DNA from: CALKKN01 sp041571375
Lineage (GTDB): Bacteria > Pseudomonadota > Gammaproteobacteria > Xanthomonadales > SZUA-36
NCBI GenBank assembly: GCA_041571375.1
Contig: JBFFUJ010000097.1
Coordinates: forward strand, 1-8,607
Length of the DNA stretch: 8,607 nt
Direction: 5' to 3'
The notes below the pieces were generated by a model. The model did not search any database and was not told the origin of the DNA. It saw only the letters and a program-made list of their open reading frames with translations. Below are positions 1 through 6,256 of the stretch, piece after piece. The translations under genes and the position numbers were made by a program. Numbering within the stretch: the first letter of the stretch is position 1; every line of letters begins with the position of its first letter.

Positions 1-478
1 CGATCGAATAGTCCAGCATGTGGTCGCCGTCGAAGATCCAGCGCGTCTGGAAGCGCTCGCCCCGAATCATCATCGGGACCCAGTACCGGTCGTCCTCCCA
101 CATGGCCTCGAAAGGAATCTGCCCGATGGGGGTCCACAGCGGCGCCGCCTCGCGGGTCTCGGTCGGCACCCCGTCGAAATCACGGGTCCGGTAGACCCAG
201 ACGTGAATCGAATAGCCGTCGACGAACTGGAAGCGGTGCTGGCCGCAGTACTCGAGGTTGCGGACCGTGATGTGCAGCTCCTCGCGGCACTCGCGGATCG
301 CCGCGGCCTCGGGGGTCTCCCCGGCGTGCACCTTGCCGCCGGGCGCATTGATCTTGCCCCGGCCGAGCCCGGTCTTCTTGTCGATGAGCAACACCTCTTC
401 GCTGCGGAAGACGAACACCAGCGTGGCTGGATCCTTGGCCTGCCACCGCTCCCAGTCGATGTCGTCCAGCCGCTTCAT
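1..478 (-). CDS. MTH1-like NUDIX hydrolase (probable 8-oxo-dGTP / oxidised purine dNTP diphosphatase), 3' end cut by window edge
   Basis: Translated from ATG at 478 to the left edge, this gives 159 residues with no stop. The NUDIX box G-x5-E-x7-REUxEExGU is present: G48, E54, then RECREELHI at 62-70, with the usual Gly of the final part replaced by His69. The protein resembles human MTH1/NUDT1 more than E. coli MutT. The stretch around 121-133 (IPFEAMWEDDRYW) and the end MLDYSI match MTH1 segments, and N44, W127, D129 and D130 line up with the MTH1 nucleotide-recognition residues Asn33, Trp117, Asp119 and Asp120. Family knowledge predicts hydrolysis of 8-oxo-dGTP and possibly 2-OH-dATP to the monophosphate and PPi in the cytoplasm. 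MTH1 is 156 residues, so only a few C-terminal residues should be missing. The gene lies 21 bases after tyrS, in the same reading frame, and no Shine-Dalgarno is visible before the ATG, so it is probably cotranscribed and perhaps coupled. The exact substrate is inferred. Confidence 0.88.
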   Translation of the reverse strand, partial: MKRLDDIDWERWQAKDPATLVFVFRSEEVLLIDKKTGLGRGKINAPGGKVHAGETPEAAAIRECREELHITVRNLEYCGQHRFQFVDGYSIHVWVYRTRDFDGVPTETREAAPLWTPIGQIPFEAMWEDDRYWVPMMIRGERFQTRWIFDGDHMLDYSI

Positions 479-499
479 GCTGTGGCGCGGGCGGGCACG

Positions 500-1699
500 T
501 CAGGTGACCGAAACCCTGCAGAACTTGCGCTTACCGACCTGCAATATGCCCCTGAAGCCGGGTTCGAGCTGCAGGCTCCGATCCTCGATCCTCGCGCCGT
601 CGATCTTCACGCCGCCCTGCTGGATCATGCGGAAGGCCTCCGAATTGCTCGAGGTGAGTCCGCACTGACTCAGGGCGGCGGCGATGCCGATGCCGTCACC
701 GCCGGTTGCGAGGGTTTTCTCGGGGATATCATCCGGCATTTCGCCCTGCCGGAAGCGGGCGATGAACTCCTCCCGCGCGGCCTCGGCGTCCGCGCCGCTG
801 TGGAAGCGCTCGACGATCTCCTCGCACAACAGGAACTTGATGTCCCGCGGATTCCGCCCGGCGGCCGCCTCCGACCTCAGCTTCGCGATCGCCTCGTTGC
901 TCCGGAAGCTGAGCAGGTCGTAGTAGCGCCACATCAATTCGTCGCTCACGGACATCAGCTTGCCGAACATCTCGCCGGGCGGCTCCGTGATGCCCACGTA
1001 ATTGTCCAGGGACTTGGACATCTTCTGGACACCGTCCAGCCCTTCCAGCAAAGGCAGCGTGATGATGACCTGCGGCGGCTGGCCGTAGTGCTGCTGGAGG
1101 TGCCGCCCGACATGCAGGTTGAACTTCTGATCGGTGCCGCCCATCTCGACGTCGCACTCGAGCTCGACCGAGTCATACCCCTGCGCCAGCGGATAGAGGA
1201 ACTCGTGGATGGCAATGGGCTGATTGCTGCGATAGCGGGCCTCGAAGTCGTCACGCTCCAGCATTCGCGCCACGGTGTATTTCGCGGCCAGCCTGACCAT
1301 CCCGGCCGCGCCCAGGGCATTCAGCCACTCGGAATTGAAGCGGATCTCCGTCCGCTCGGGGTCGAGGATCTTGAAGACCTGCTTTTCGTAGGTCCTGGCG
1401 TTTTCCTGGACCTGTTCGGGCGTCAGCGGCTGGCGCGTCACATTCTTGCCGGTCGGGTCGCCGATCAGCCCGGTGAAGTCGCCGATCAGAAAGATCACCG
1501 TGTGGCCCAGGTCCTGGAACTGGCGCATTTTGTTGATGATCACGGTGTGCCCCAGGTGCAGGTCGGGCGCCGTGGGGTCGAAGCCGACCTTGACGCGCAG
1601 GGGGCGCCCCAGCTGGAGTCGTTCCTCCAGCTCTTCCAGCTTGGTGATCTCGTCCGTACCGCGGGCGATCAGGCCGACCGCCGCTTCCAAATCGGTCAT
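500..1699 (-). CDS. tyrS: Tyrosyl-tRNA synthetase (type 2 bacterial TyrRS)
   Basis: A 399-residue class I aminoacyl-tRNA synthetase that charges tRNA-Tyr with tyrosine in the cytoplasm. The N-terminal Rossmann catalytic domain carries the HIGH-type signature as HLGH at 48-51, inside the typical context GFDPTAPDLHLGH (39-51). GGTDQKFN (187-194) is part of the tyrosine/ATP pocket region. KMSKS is intact at 226-230. A C-terminal S4-like RNA-binding domain follows at about 337-396. The length and the GFDPTAPDLHLGH context fit the TyrZ/TyrRS-2 group common in proteobacteria. The ATG at 1699 gives the expected N-terminus; upstream there is only a weak GGA at a reasonable distance. The gene is divergent from the WS/DGAT gene and is followed on the same strand by the NUDIX gene. 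No T-box or attenuator is visible in the short leader. Confidence 0.97.
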   Translation of the reverse strand: MTDLEAAVGLIARGTDEITKLEELEERLQLGRPLRVKVGFDPTAPDLHLGHTVIINKMRQFQDLGHTVIFLIGDFTGLIGDPTGKNVTRQPLTPEQVQENARTYEKQVFKILDPERTEIRFNSEWLNALGAAGMVRLAAKYTVARMLERDDFEARYRSNQPIAIHEFLYPLAQGYDSVELECDVEMGGTDQKFNLHVGRHLQQHYGQPPQVIITLPLLEGLDGVQKMSKSLDNYVGITEPPGEMFGKLMSVSDELMWRYYDLLSFRSNEAIAKLRSEAAAGRNPRDIKFLLCEEIVERFHSGADAEAAREEFIARFRQGEMPDDIPEKTLATGGDGIGIAAALSQCGLTSSNSEAFRMIQQGGVKIDGARIEDRSLQLEPGFRGILQVGKRKFCRVSVT

Positions 1700-1726
1700 T
1701 TCGTTGTCCGTCAGGGAATCCGTTGC

Positions 1727-1755
1727 ATTTTATGGCTTTGGCGCCTCCGGCTCCA
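1727..1755 (-). promoter_or_regulatory. Candidate sigma70 promoter for tyrS
   Basis: Read on the minus strand, TGGAGC (1755-1750, 3/6 to TTGACA) is followed after 17 bases by TAAAAT (1732-1727, 5/6 to TATAAT). Initiation about 7 bases downstream would give a leader of roughly 20 bases before the tyrS ATG. The spacing is ideal and the -10 is the most AT-rich spot in the intergenic region, but the -35 is weak. Confidence 0.4.
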
Positions 1756-1757
1756 CC

Positions 1758-1798
1758 CCGGGTTGTCCCGGCGGGCCGCCAGATCCCATGAGCGGGAC
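1758..1798. other. GC-rich dyads in the tyrS / WS-DGAT divergent region
   Basis: The 171-base gap between the divergent starts holds a perfect 5-bp hairpin, CCGGG (1758-1762) with loop TTGT and CCCGG (1767-1771). It also holds a partly competing 6-bp inverted repeat, GTCCCG (1765-1770) with CGGGAC (1793-1798). Neither is followed by a T-tract on either strand, so a terminator is not supported. They could be operator-like or simply products of high GC. No further element could be supported in this gap apart from the promoter candidates. Confidence 0.25.
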
Positions 1799-1803
1799 GG
1801 CCG

Positions 1804-1831
1804 CGCACAGAACCCTGATTCGCGGTACGAT
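1804..1831 (+). promoter_or_regulatory. Weak candidate promoter for WS/DGAT
   Basis: TACGAT (1826-1831, 4/6 to TATAAT) lies 16 bases after CGCACA (1804-1809, 3/6 to TTGACA) and about 40 bases before the GTG start at 1871. Some promoter must lie in this gap because the gene upstream is divergent, but this particular assignment is tentative. Confidence 0.22.
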
Positions 1832-1870
1832 GAGGCTTGCCGAAGCGAAACCACCGAACGGGAAACGACC

Positions 1871-3289
1871 GTGAGCCGCCTGAGCCTGCTGGACGCCAAC
1901 TTTCTGATGGCAGAAAACCGCGAGACGCCCATGCACGTCGGTGGAGTCAGCCTCTACAGCTACCCGGACGGAGTCAACAAGCGTCAGTTCCTCTCAGGCC
2001 TGAAGGAGATTCTCCTCGAAGGGAATGATCTCCGGCCGCCGTTCAACCAGCGCCTCGCCAGCGGCATTCTGAGCTGGGCGAATGTGTCATTTTCCTGGGA
2101 GGCCGACGAGGATATCGATCTGGATTACCACGTGCGGCACTCCGCCCTGCCCAAGCCCGGCCGCTACCGCGAACTGTTCACGCTGATCTCCCGGCTGCAC
2201 AGCACCTTGCTGGACCGCAACCGCCCGCTGTGGGAAATGCACCTGATCGAGGGCCTGTCCGGCAACCAATTCGCGACGTACCTGAAAATCCACCATTGCA
2301 TGATGGACGGTGTCGGCGCCATGCACGCGACGCAGAGCATGCTGTCGCCGACCACCGAGGGCCGCACGGACTGCTCGCCACTGTCCCGGCAGGCCTGGGA
2401 GCGCTACAAGAAGGCCCTGCCGCCAACCCGCAAGGACGTCACCATCAGCCGGGCGGATGCCCGCTCGATCTCGACGCGGATCGCCGAGCAGTTCGACAGC
2501 GGCGTGAATCTGGCGGGCGCGCTGTTGAAGTACGCCAATGTCTGGATCGGCGGAGGCCGGCCGCTGAGCGTGCCGTGGCATGCCGTGCCGCATGCCAAGG
2601 TGAGCAGCCGCGTCAGCGGTTCCCGACGCTTCGTTGCCCAGACCTGGCCCTACGAGCGCATCCGCGCGGTCGCCAAAGCCCTGGGCGGAACCCTGAACGA
2701 CGCGGTACTGGCGATGTGCGCCGGCGGCCTGCGCCGCTACCTCGATCAGCTTGGCGAGCTGCCGGAGAAACCGCTCAAGGCGATGGTCCCCGTCTCGCTC
2801 CGTGTCGAGGGCGACCTCGAATCAGCGAATGCCGTCGGCATGATATCCGCCAACCTGGCGACCCATGTGGCCGACCCGGGCGATCGATTCAGGCAGATCC
2901 GCGGGTCCGTGCTGGCCGGCAAGCAGGTCTACTCGGGCCTGTCGGCCGGCGAGGCGGCGCTCTTCACCCAGCTGACGTCGTCACCCATGGTCATCACCAC
3001 GCTGCTGGGCCTGGGCGAGAAGCTGCCCGCGTACAATCTGGTGATCTCCAACGTGCCCGGGCCCCGCAAGCACCTGTACTGGAACGGCGCCCGGCTCGAG
3101 GGCATCTATCCCGCCAGCATCGTGCTGCACGGGCAGGCGCTGAACATCACCCTGGTCAGCTACTCCGGACAGCTGGACTTCGGCATCATCGCCTGCCGGC
3201 GCTCGTTGCCGCATGTCCAGCGACTGCTCGACCACCTGGAGGAATCGTTGCAGGAACTGGAAGAGGCGGCCGGCATCGCCGTCGATTGA
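1871..3289 (+). CDS. Wax ester synthase / diacylglycerol O-acyltransferase (WS/DGAT, AtfA-like)
   Basis: A 472-residue bifunctional acyltransferase family protein. It transfers acyl groups from acyl-CoA to fatty alcohols (wax esters) or diacylglycerol (triacylglycerol), forming neutral-lipid storage at the membrane. The catalytic HHxxxDG motif is intact as HHCMMDG at 141-147. Other family marks are the N-terminal LSLLDANFL (4-12), PLWEMHLIEGL (119-129), NDAVLA (276-281) and SNVPGP (393-398). The length fits the family (about 450-475). The GTG at 1871 is chosen because homologues begin with this S-x-LD-x-xF block and GGGA lies 7 bases upstream. The same frame stays open far upstream only because it runs antisense to tyrS and the NUDIX gene. 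The next gene is 69 bases downstream, with a promoter overlapping this stop. The order of substrate preference cannot be read from sequence. Confidence 0.93.
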   Translation: MSRLSLLDANFLMAENRETPMHVGGVSLYSYPDGVNKRQFLSGLKEILLEGNDLRPPFNQRLASGILSWANVSFSWEADEDIDLDYHVRHSALPKPGRYRELFTLISRLHSTLLDRNRPLWEMHLIEGLSGNQFATYLKIHHCMMDGVGAMHATQSMLSPTTEGRTDCSPLSRQAWERYKKALPPTRKDVTISRADARSISTRIAEQFDSGVNLAGALLKYANVWIGGGRPLSVPWHAVPHAKVSSRVSGSRRFVAQTWPYERIRAVAKALGGTLNDAVLAMCAGGLRRYLDQLGELPEKPLKAMVPVSLRVEGDLESANAVGMISANLATHVADPGDRFRQIRGSVLAGKQVYSGLSAGEAALFTQLTSSPMVITTLLGLGEKLPAYNLVISNVPGPRKHLYWNGARLEGIYPASIVLHGQALNITLVSYSGQLDFGIIACRRSLPHVQRLLDHLEESLQELEEAAGIAVD

Positions 3290-3314
3290 CCCACCGGGCC
3301 ACCCTCAGTATCGT
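3286..3314 (+). promoter_or_regulatory. Sigma70-type promoter for the M23 peptidase-anmK unit
   Basis: TTGACC (3286-3291, 5/6) and TATCGT (3309-3314, 4/6) are separated by exactly 17 bases. The -35 contains the TGA stop of the WS/DGAT gene. Initiation near 3321 would give a leader of about 38 bases before the ATG at 3359. This is the best two-box match in the window and suggests that the cell-wall pair can be expressed independently of the lipid gene. Confidence 0.5.
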
Positions 3315-3358
3315 AGGCTCACCGAGACCGGCATGGACAACCGGGGTGCCAGAGGGTC

Positions 3359-4714
3359 ATGGAATTGCCTGGCTTCACAGGAAACATACGGGCCAAGATC
3401 GCAGACGACGGACACTGGCTGACCCGGCGCAAGCTGGTTCTTTTCGGGGTCACCCTGATCCTCACCGGGCTGTTGTGGGGCCTGTTCGAGTCCGAACCGG
3501 CGCCCACTCGCCAGGACTATTCCCAGGTCATCGACCTGTCCCTTCCGGAGCGCGCCGCGCCTGAACCGGGCCCCGAGGCCGTCGCCGGAGCGAACAGCGT
3601 GGAGAGCCCGCGGACGGAAGAGCCGTGGGACCGCGTCAGCGTCCGGTCCGGGCAGACCCTCGATGCCATCTTTCGGCAGCAGGGCTACAGCATCCCGTTG
3701 CTGCATCGCATCCTCGCGCTGAACGGCGAAACCCGCGGCCTGACCCGGATCCGGCCCGGCGACGTCTTCGAATTCAGATCGGACGTGAACGGCGAGCTGC
3801 GGGAGATGCGTTATGCGCTGGACGAGTCGCGGTATCTGCTGCTGCGGCACGTCGACGGAGAGCTGTCCAGCGAGCTCCAGGTACGCGAGATTTTCCCGGA
3901 AATCGCTGAAGCCGAGGGCGTCATCAATTCGTCGCTGTTCGTCGCCGGCAAACAGGCTGGTCTGAGCGACGCCATGGTCATGAAACTGGCCGGCATATTC
4001 GCCTGGGATATCGATTTCGTGCTGGATATCCGCAAGGGTGACCGCTTCATCGTGGTTTATCAAAACCTGTATCGCGAGGGTGAGTTCCTGCGGGAAGGCG
4101 AAATCCTCGCGGCGACCTTCATCAATCAGCAGGAGCGCTTCCAGGCGATACGCTTCGAAAACGGCGACGACACCGGCTATTACGCGCCGGACGGACGCAA
4201 CGTGCGGAAGGCATTCCTGCGGGCGCCGCTGAACTTCTCCTACATCAGCTCGGGGTTCAATCCGCGGCGCATGCACCCGGTGCTGAAGCGCCTGCGCCCG
4301 CACAACGGCATCGACTACTTTGCGCCCCGCGGCACGCCGGTCTACGCGGCGGGTGACGGCACCATCACCCGCTCAGCCTACTCGGCCGCCAACGGCCACC
4401 ACGTTTTCATCAGGCACGAGGGCAGCATCGAAACGAAGTATCTGCACTTCACCAAGCGCCTGGTCAAACAGGGCCAGAAGGTCAAACAGGGCCAGACGAT
4501 CGGGACGGTCGGCTCCACCGGCCTCGCCACCGGCCCGCATCTGCACTATGAATTCGTGGTCAACGGCGTCCATCGCAATCCGCGCACGGTTCCGCTGCCG
4601 AAGGTGGAACCGTTGCGGGGCGACGCGCTGGTGGCGTTCCAGGCGCGCGCCGCCCCCCTTCTGACCCAGCTCAGCCGCATGGAATCGGCCTCGCTGTATG
4701 CGAGCCGTGAATGA
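3359..4714 (+). CDS. Membrane-anchored murein DD-endopeptidase, OapA/LysM-like plus M23 (MepM-like)
   Basis: A 451-residue peptidase expected to cut peptide cross-links in periplasmic peptidoglycan, making room for new strands. A short basic N-terminus precedes one hydrophobic segment at about 25-43 (signal anchor), then an acidic/Pro-rich linker to about 90. An OapA/LysM-like domain (about 92-180, with SVRSGQTLDAIF at 94-105) and a Csd3-like middle domain (about 185-290) follow. The C-terminal M23 (LytM) domain covers about 295-412. Its zinc and catalytic residues are intact: H315 and D319 in HNGIDY, H363 in YLHF, and H394 and H396 in HLHY. This is the family of E. coli MepM and of the peptidase next to anmK and tyrS in Pseudomonas. 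The ATG at 3359 has a purine-rich AGAGGG only two bases upstream, an unusually close spacing. The stop overlaps the start of anmK by 17 bases, implying coupling. Confidence 0.94.
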   Translation: MELPGFTGNIRAKIADDGHWLTRRKLVLFGVTLILTGLLWGLFESEPAPTRQDYSQVIDLSLPERAAPEPGPEAVAGANSVESPRTEEPWDRVSVRSGQTLDAIFRQQGYSIPLLHRILALNGETRGLTRIRPGDVFEFRSDVNGELREMRYALDESRYLLLRHVDGELSSELQVREIFPEIAEAEGVINSSLFVAGKQAGLSDAMVMKLAGIFAWDIDFVLDIRKGDRFIVVYQNLYREGEFLREGEILAATFINQQERFQAIRFENGDDTGYYAPDGRNVRKAFLRAPLNFSYISSGFNPRRMHPVLKRLRPHNGIDYFAPRGTPVYAAGDGTITRSAYSAANGHHVFIRHEGSIETKYLHFTKRLVKQGQKVKQGQTIGTVGSTGLATGPHLHYEFVVNGVHRNPRTVPLPKVEPLRGDALVAFQARAAPLLTQLSRMESASLYASRE

Positions 4715-5822
4715 AGCGCCCTTTTATATCGGCCTGATCTCCGGCACCAGCCGGGACGGCGTCGACGCGGCGCTGGTCCGGTTCGAGCAAAGCCGGCCGC
4801 TGCTGCAAGCTTCGCTGTGCCTGCCGTATCCCGATCAGCTCGCGCGGCAGCTTTCAGACCTCCTGAGCTGCGGCCGGCGTCCTTCGGACAGCGCCCTGGC
4901 CAAACTGGACGCGACCGTGTCCCGGCATTTCGCCGATACCGCGGATCAGCTCCTGGCAGGCTCCGCCGTGACCGCTGCCTCCGTCCGCGCGATCGGTTCG
5001 CACGGTCAGACGGTGTGGCATGAGCCGCAGGGGCCACGGCCGGAGTCGATCCAGCTCGGCGACCCGGCGGTGATCGCCGAACGGACCGGCATCACGACCG
5101 TCGGCGACTTTCGTCGGGCCGATATCGAGATGGGAGGCCAGGGGGCACCGCTGGCGCCGTTGCTGCACGCGGCGCTGTTTCGCCCGGCGACCGGATGCCG
5201 CGTGGTGCTGAACCTGGGAGGAATCGCCAACATCTCGGTGATCGATGCCGACGGCAGCGTTCGCGGCTTCGACACGGGACCGGCCAATTGCCTGCTGGAC
5301 GCCTGGGTCCAGACGCAGCAGGGGCGTCCTTTCGACCGCGCCGGGGCCTGGGCGGCCTCCGGTCAAAGCGATCCGGGGTTGCTGCGCGACCTGCTGCAGG
5401 ACCCCTGGTTTGCACGCGCGGCACCAAAGAGCACCGGCATCGAGTATTTCAACCTCGGCTGGCTGCGGAAGGCACTGAACGACCGCCAGTTGACGGACTG
5501 CGACGTACAGGCGACGCTGGCCGAACTCACGGCGGCCTCCGTCGCGGCGGCCGTCGAACCCGCGGGCGCCGAAGAAGTCCTGATCTGCGGGGGAGGCGTG
5601 CACAACCCCGATCTGATTTCCCGTCTCCAGCGGCGGCTGCCGGGCCTATCGATCCGTTCTACGTCGCGTCTCGGACTGAACCCCGATTGGGTGGAGGCTG
5701 TTCTGTTTGCCTGGCTGGCGCGCGAACGCCTGGCGGGGCGGCCGCAGGATACCCGCTCGATCACGGGGGCGCACGCGCCCGTGCTGCTCGGCACCATCGC
5801 AAATCCCCCTGCGTTAGAATAG
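4698..5822 (+). CDS. anmK: Anhydro-N-acetylmuramic acid kinase
   Basis: A 374-residue sugar kinase of peptidoglycan recycling. It opens the 1,6-anhydro ring and phosphorylates anhydro-MurNAc with ATP to give MurNAc-6-phosphate in the cytoplasm. Family motifs in order: GLISGTSRDGVD (12-23, phosphate loop), IGSHGQTVWHEP (99-110), GDFRRADIEMGGQGAP (136-151), LNLGGIANIS (171-180), GFDTGPAN (190-197, with the presumed catalytic Asp192), KSTG (244-247), CGGGVHNP (297-304), LNPDWVEAVLFAWLA (327-341) and a final TGA-x4-LLGTI (356-366). The phosphate loop has Arg where most members have Leu or Met (GTSLDG). The ATG at 4698 is taken as the start; an in-frame GTG at 4707 would remove three residues and is equally plausible, since neither has a strong Shine-Dalgarno. 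Overlap with the murein peptidase gene supports a shared mRNA. Confidence 0.96.
   Translation: MRAVNEAPFYIGLISGTSRDGVDAALVRFEQSRPLLQASLCLPYPDQLARQLSDLLSCGRRPSDSALAKLDATVSRHFADTADQLLAGSAVTAASVRAIGSHGQTVWHEPQGPRPESIQLGDPAVIAERTGITTVGDFRRADIEMGGQGAPLAPLLHAALFRPATGCRVVLNLGGIANISVIDADGSVRGFDTGPANCLLDAWVQTQQGRPFDRAGAWAASGQSDPGLLRDLLQDPWFARAAPKSTGIEYFNLGWLRKALNDRQLTDCDVQATLAELTAASVAAAVEPAGAEEVLICGGGVHNPDLISRLQRRLPGLSIRSTSRLGLNPDWVEAVLFAWLARERLAGRPQDTRSITGAHAPVLLGTIANPPALE
5815..5820 (+). promoter_or_regulatory. Candidate -10 element for the yccF-DUF924 unit
   Basis: TAGAAT (5/6 to TATAAT) overlaps the first base of the anmK TAG stop at 5820-5822. No good -35 is found 16-18 bases upstream, so this would be an activator-dependent or weak promoter if real. 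Initiation would fall near 5827, two bases before the inverted repeat at 5829. Confidence 0.35.
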
Positions 5823-5828
5823 CCAGAG

Positions 5829-5862
5829 GCGTGGGGCACGATGCGGCCGCCCCGACCCACGC
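5829..5862 (+). other. Hairpin in the yccF leader
   Basis: A perfect 7-bp inverted repeat, GCGTGGG (5829-5835) and CCCACGC (5856-5862), encloses 20 bases. An alternative inner pairing is GGGGC (5833-5837) with GCCCC (5849-5853). No T-tract follows, so it is not a classic intrinsic terminator after anmK. If transcription starts at the TAGAAT element, the hairpin sits at the very 5' end of the yccF mRNA and could stabilise it. It ends 5 bases before the Shine-Dalgarno. Confidence 0.35.
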
Positions 5863-5867
5863 GCTCC

Positions 5868-5872
5868 GGGAG
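5868..5872 (+). promoter_or_regulatory. Shine-Dalgarno of yccF
   Basis: GGGAG lies 6 bases before the ATG at 5879 and fixes that start. It argues against a start at 5872 in another frame, which would begin inside this region. Confidence 0.65.
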
Positions 5873-5878
5873 TGAACC

Positions 5879-6256
5879 ATGAACCTGCTGCTCAATCTGA
5901 TCTGGCTGATCTTCGGCGGCTTCATCGCCTGTCTGGGCTATCTGCTCGGTGCTCTGCTGCTCTGCATCACGCTGATCGGCATCCCGTTCGGCATTCAGTG
6001 TTTCAAACTGGCCGGTCTGGCGCTGGCACCTTTCGGTCGGGAGGTTTTCGAAAAGGAGCCTCCCGGCGGGGCGTTGGCGGTGATCATGAACATCATCTGG
6101 ATCATCCTGCCCGGTCTCGAGTTGGCTGTCCTGCACCTGCTGCTCGCGCTGGCATTCGCCATCACCATCATCGGACTGCCGATTGCCGCGCAGCATTTGA
6201 AAATGACCCGCCTGGCACTGCTGCCATTCGGTTTCGAAGTCCGCAGGAGTCGCTGA
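5879..6256 (+). CDS. yccF: YccF-family inner-membrane protein (two YccF repeats)
   Basis: A 125-residue, very hydrophobic protein built from two tandem YccF (DUF307) repeats. Repeat 1 covers about 2-56 and repeat 2 about 66-121. Each has a hydrophobic hairpin followed by a conserved motif: TLIGIPFGIQ (31-40) then PFGREV (51-56), and TIIGLPIAAQ (96-105) then PFGFEV (116-121). About four membrane-buried segments are expected, at roughly 4-22, 23-36, 68-83 and 84-102. The biochemical function of the family is not established, and no catalytic residues are evident. It has a good GGGAG ribosome site. The stop TGA at 6254-6256 shares its last base with the ATG of the DUF924 gene, so the two are translationally coupled. 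The symbol is given by family resemblance only. Confidence 0.9.
   Translation: MNLLLNLIWLIFGGFIACLGYLLGALLLCITLIGIPFGIQCFKLAGLALAPFGREVFEKEPPGGALAVIMNIIWIILPGLELAVLHLLLALAFAITIIGLPIAAQHLKMTRLALLPFGFEVRRSR
6245..6250 (+). promoter_or_regulatory. Shine-Dalgarno of the DUF924 gene
   Basis: AGGAGT lies 5 bases before the ATG at 6256, inside the last codons of yccF. It decides the start: the frame is open from 5872, but that extra stretch is yccF in another frame. Confidence 0.75.

Noticed and set aside
1700..1870. Tyrosine-responsive leader or attenuator upstream of tyrS
   Set aside because: The predicted leader is only about 20 bases and the dyads lie upstream of the promoter candidate with no T-tract. 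T-boxes are not expected in gammaproteobacteria.
20..3289. A continuous 1089-codon plus-strand frame that looks like a large fusion protein ending in WS/DGAT
   Set aside because: The first 617 codons run antisense to tyrS and the NUDIX gene, show no recognisable domain, and end exactly where the WS/DGAT family N-terminus begins at GTG 1871. The open frame is a GC-bias shadow.
4463..4498. Near-perfect 18-base tandem repeat (17/18) encoding VKQGQK then VKQGQT
   Set aside because: M23 family members have this GQ-x-VKQGQ-x-IG segment at the same length, so it is normal family sequence with similar codons rather than an inserted repeat.
4627..4634. E. coli Chi octamer GCTGGTGG inside the M23 peptidase gene
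   Set aside because: A single copy within coding sequence; the Chi sequence of this organism is unknown, so it carries no information.
5843..5850. GCGGCCGC palindrome before yccF
   Set aside because: An 8-base GC palindrome is expected by chance in DNA this GC-rich, and here it lies in the loop of a longer inverted repeat.
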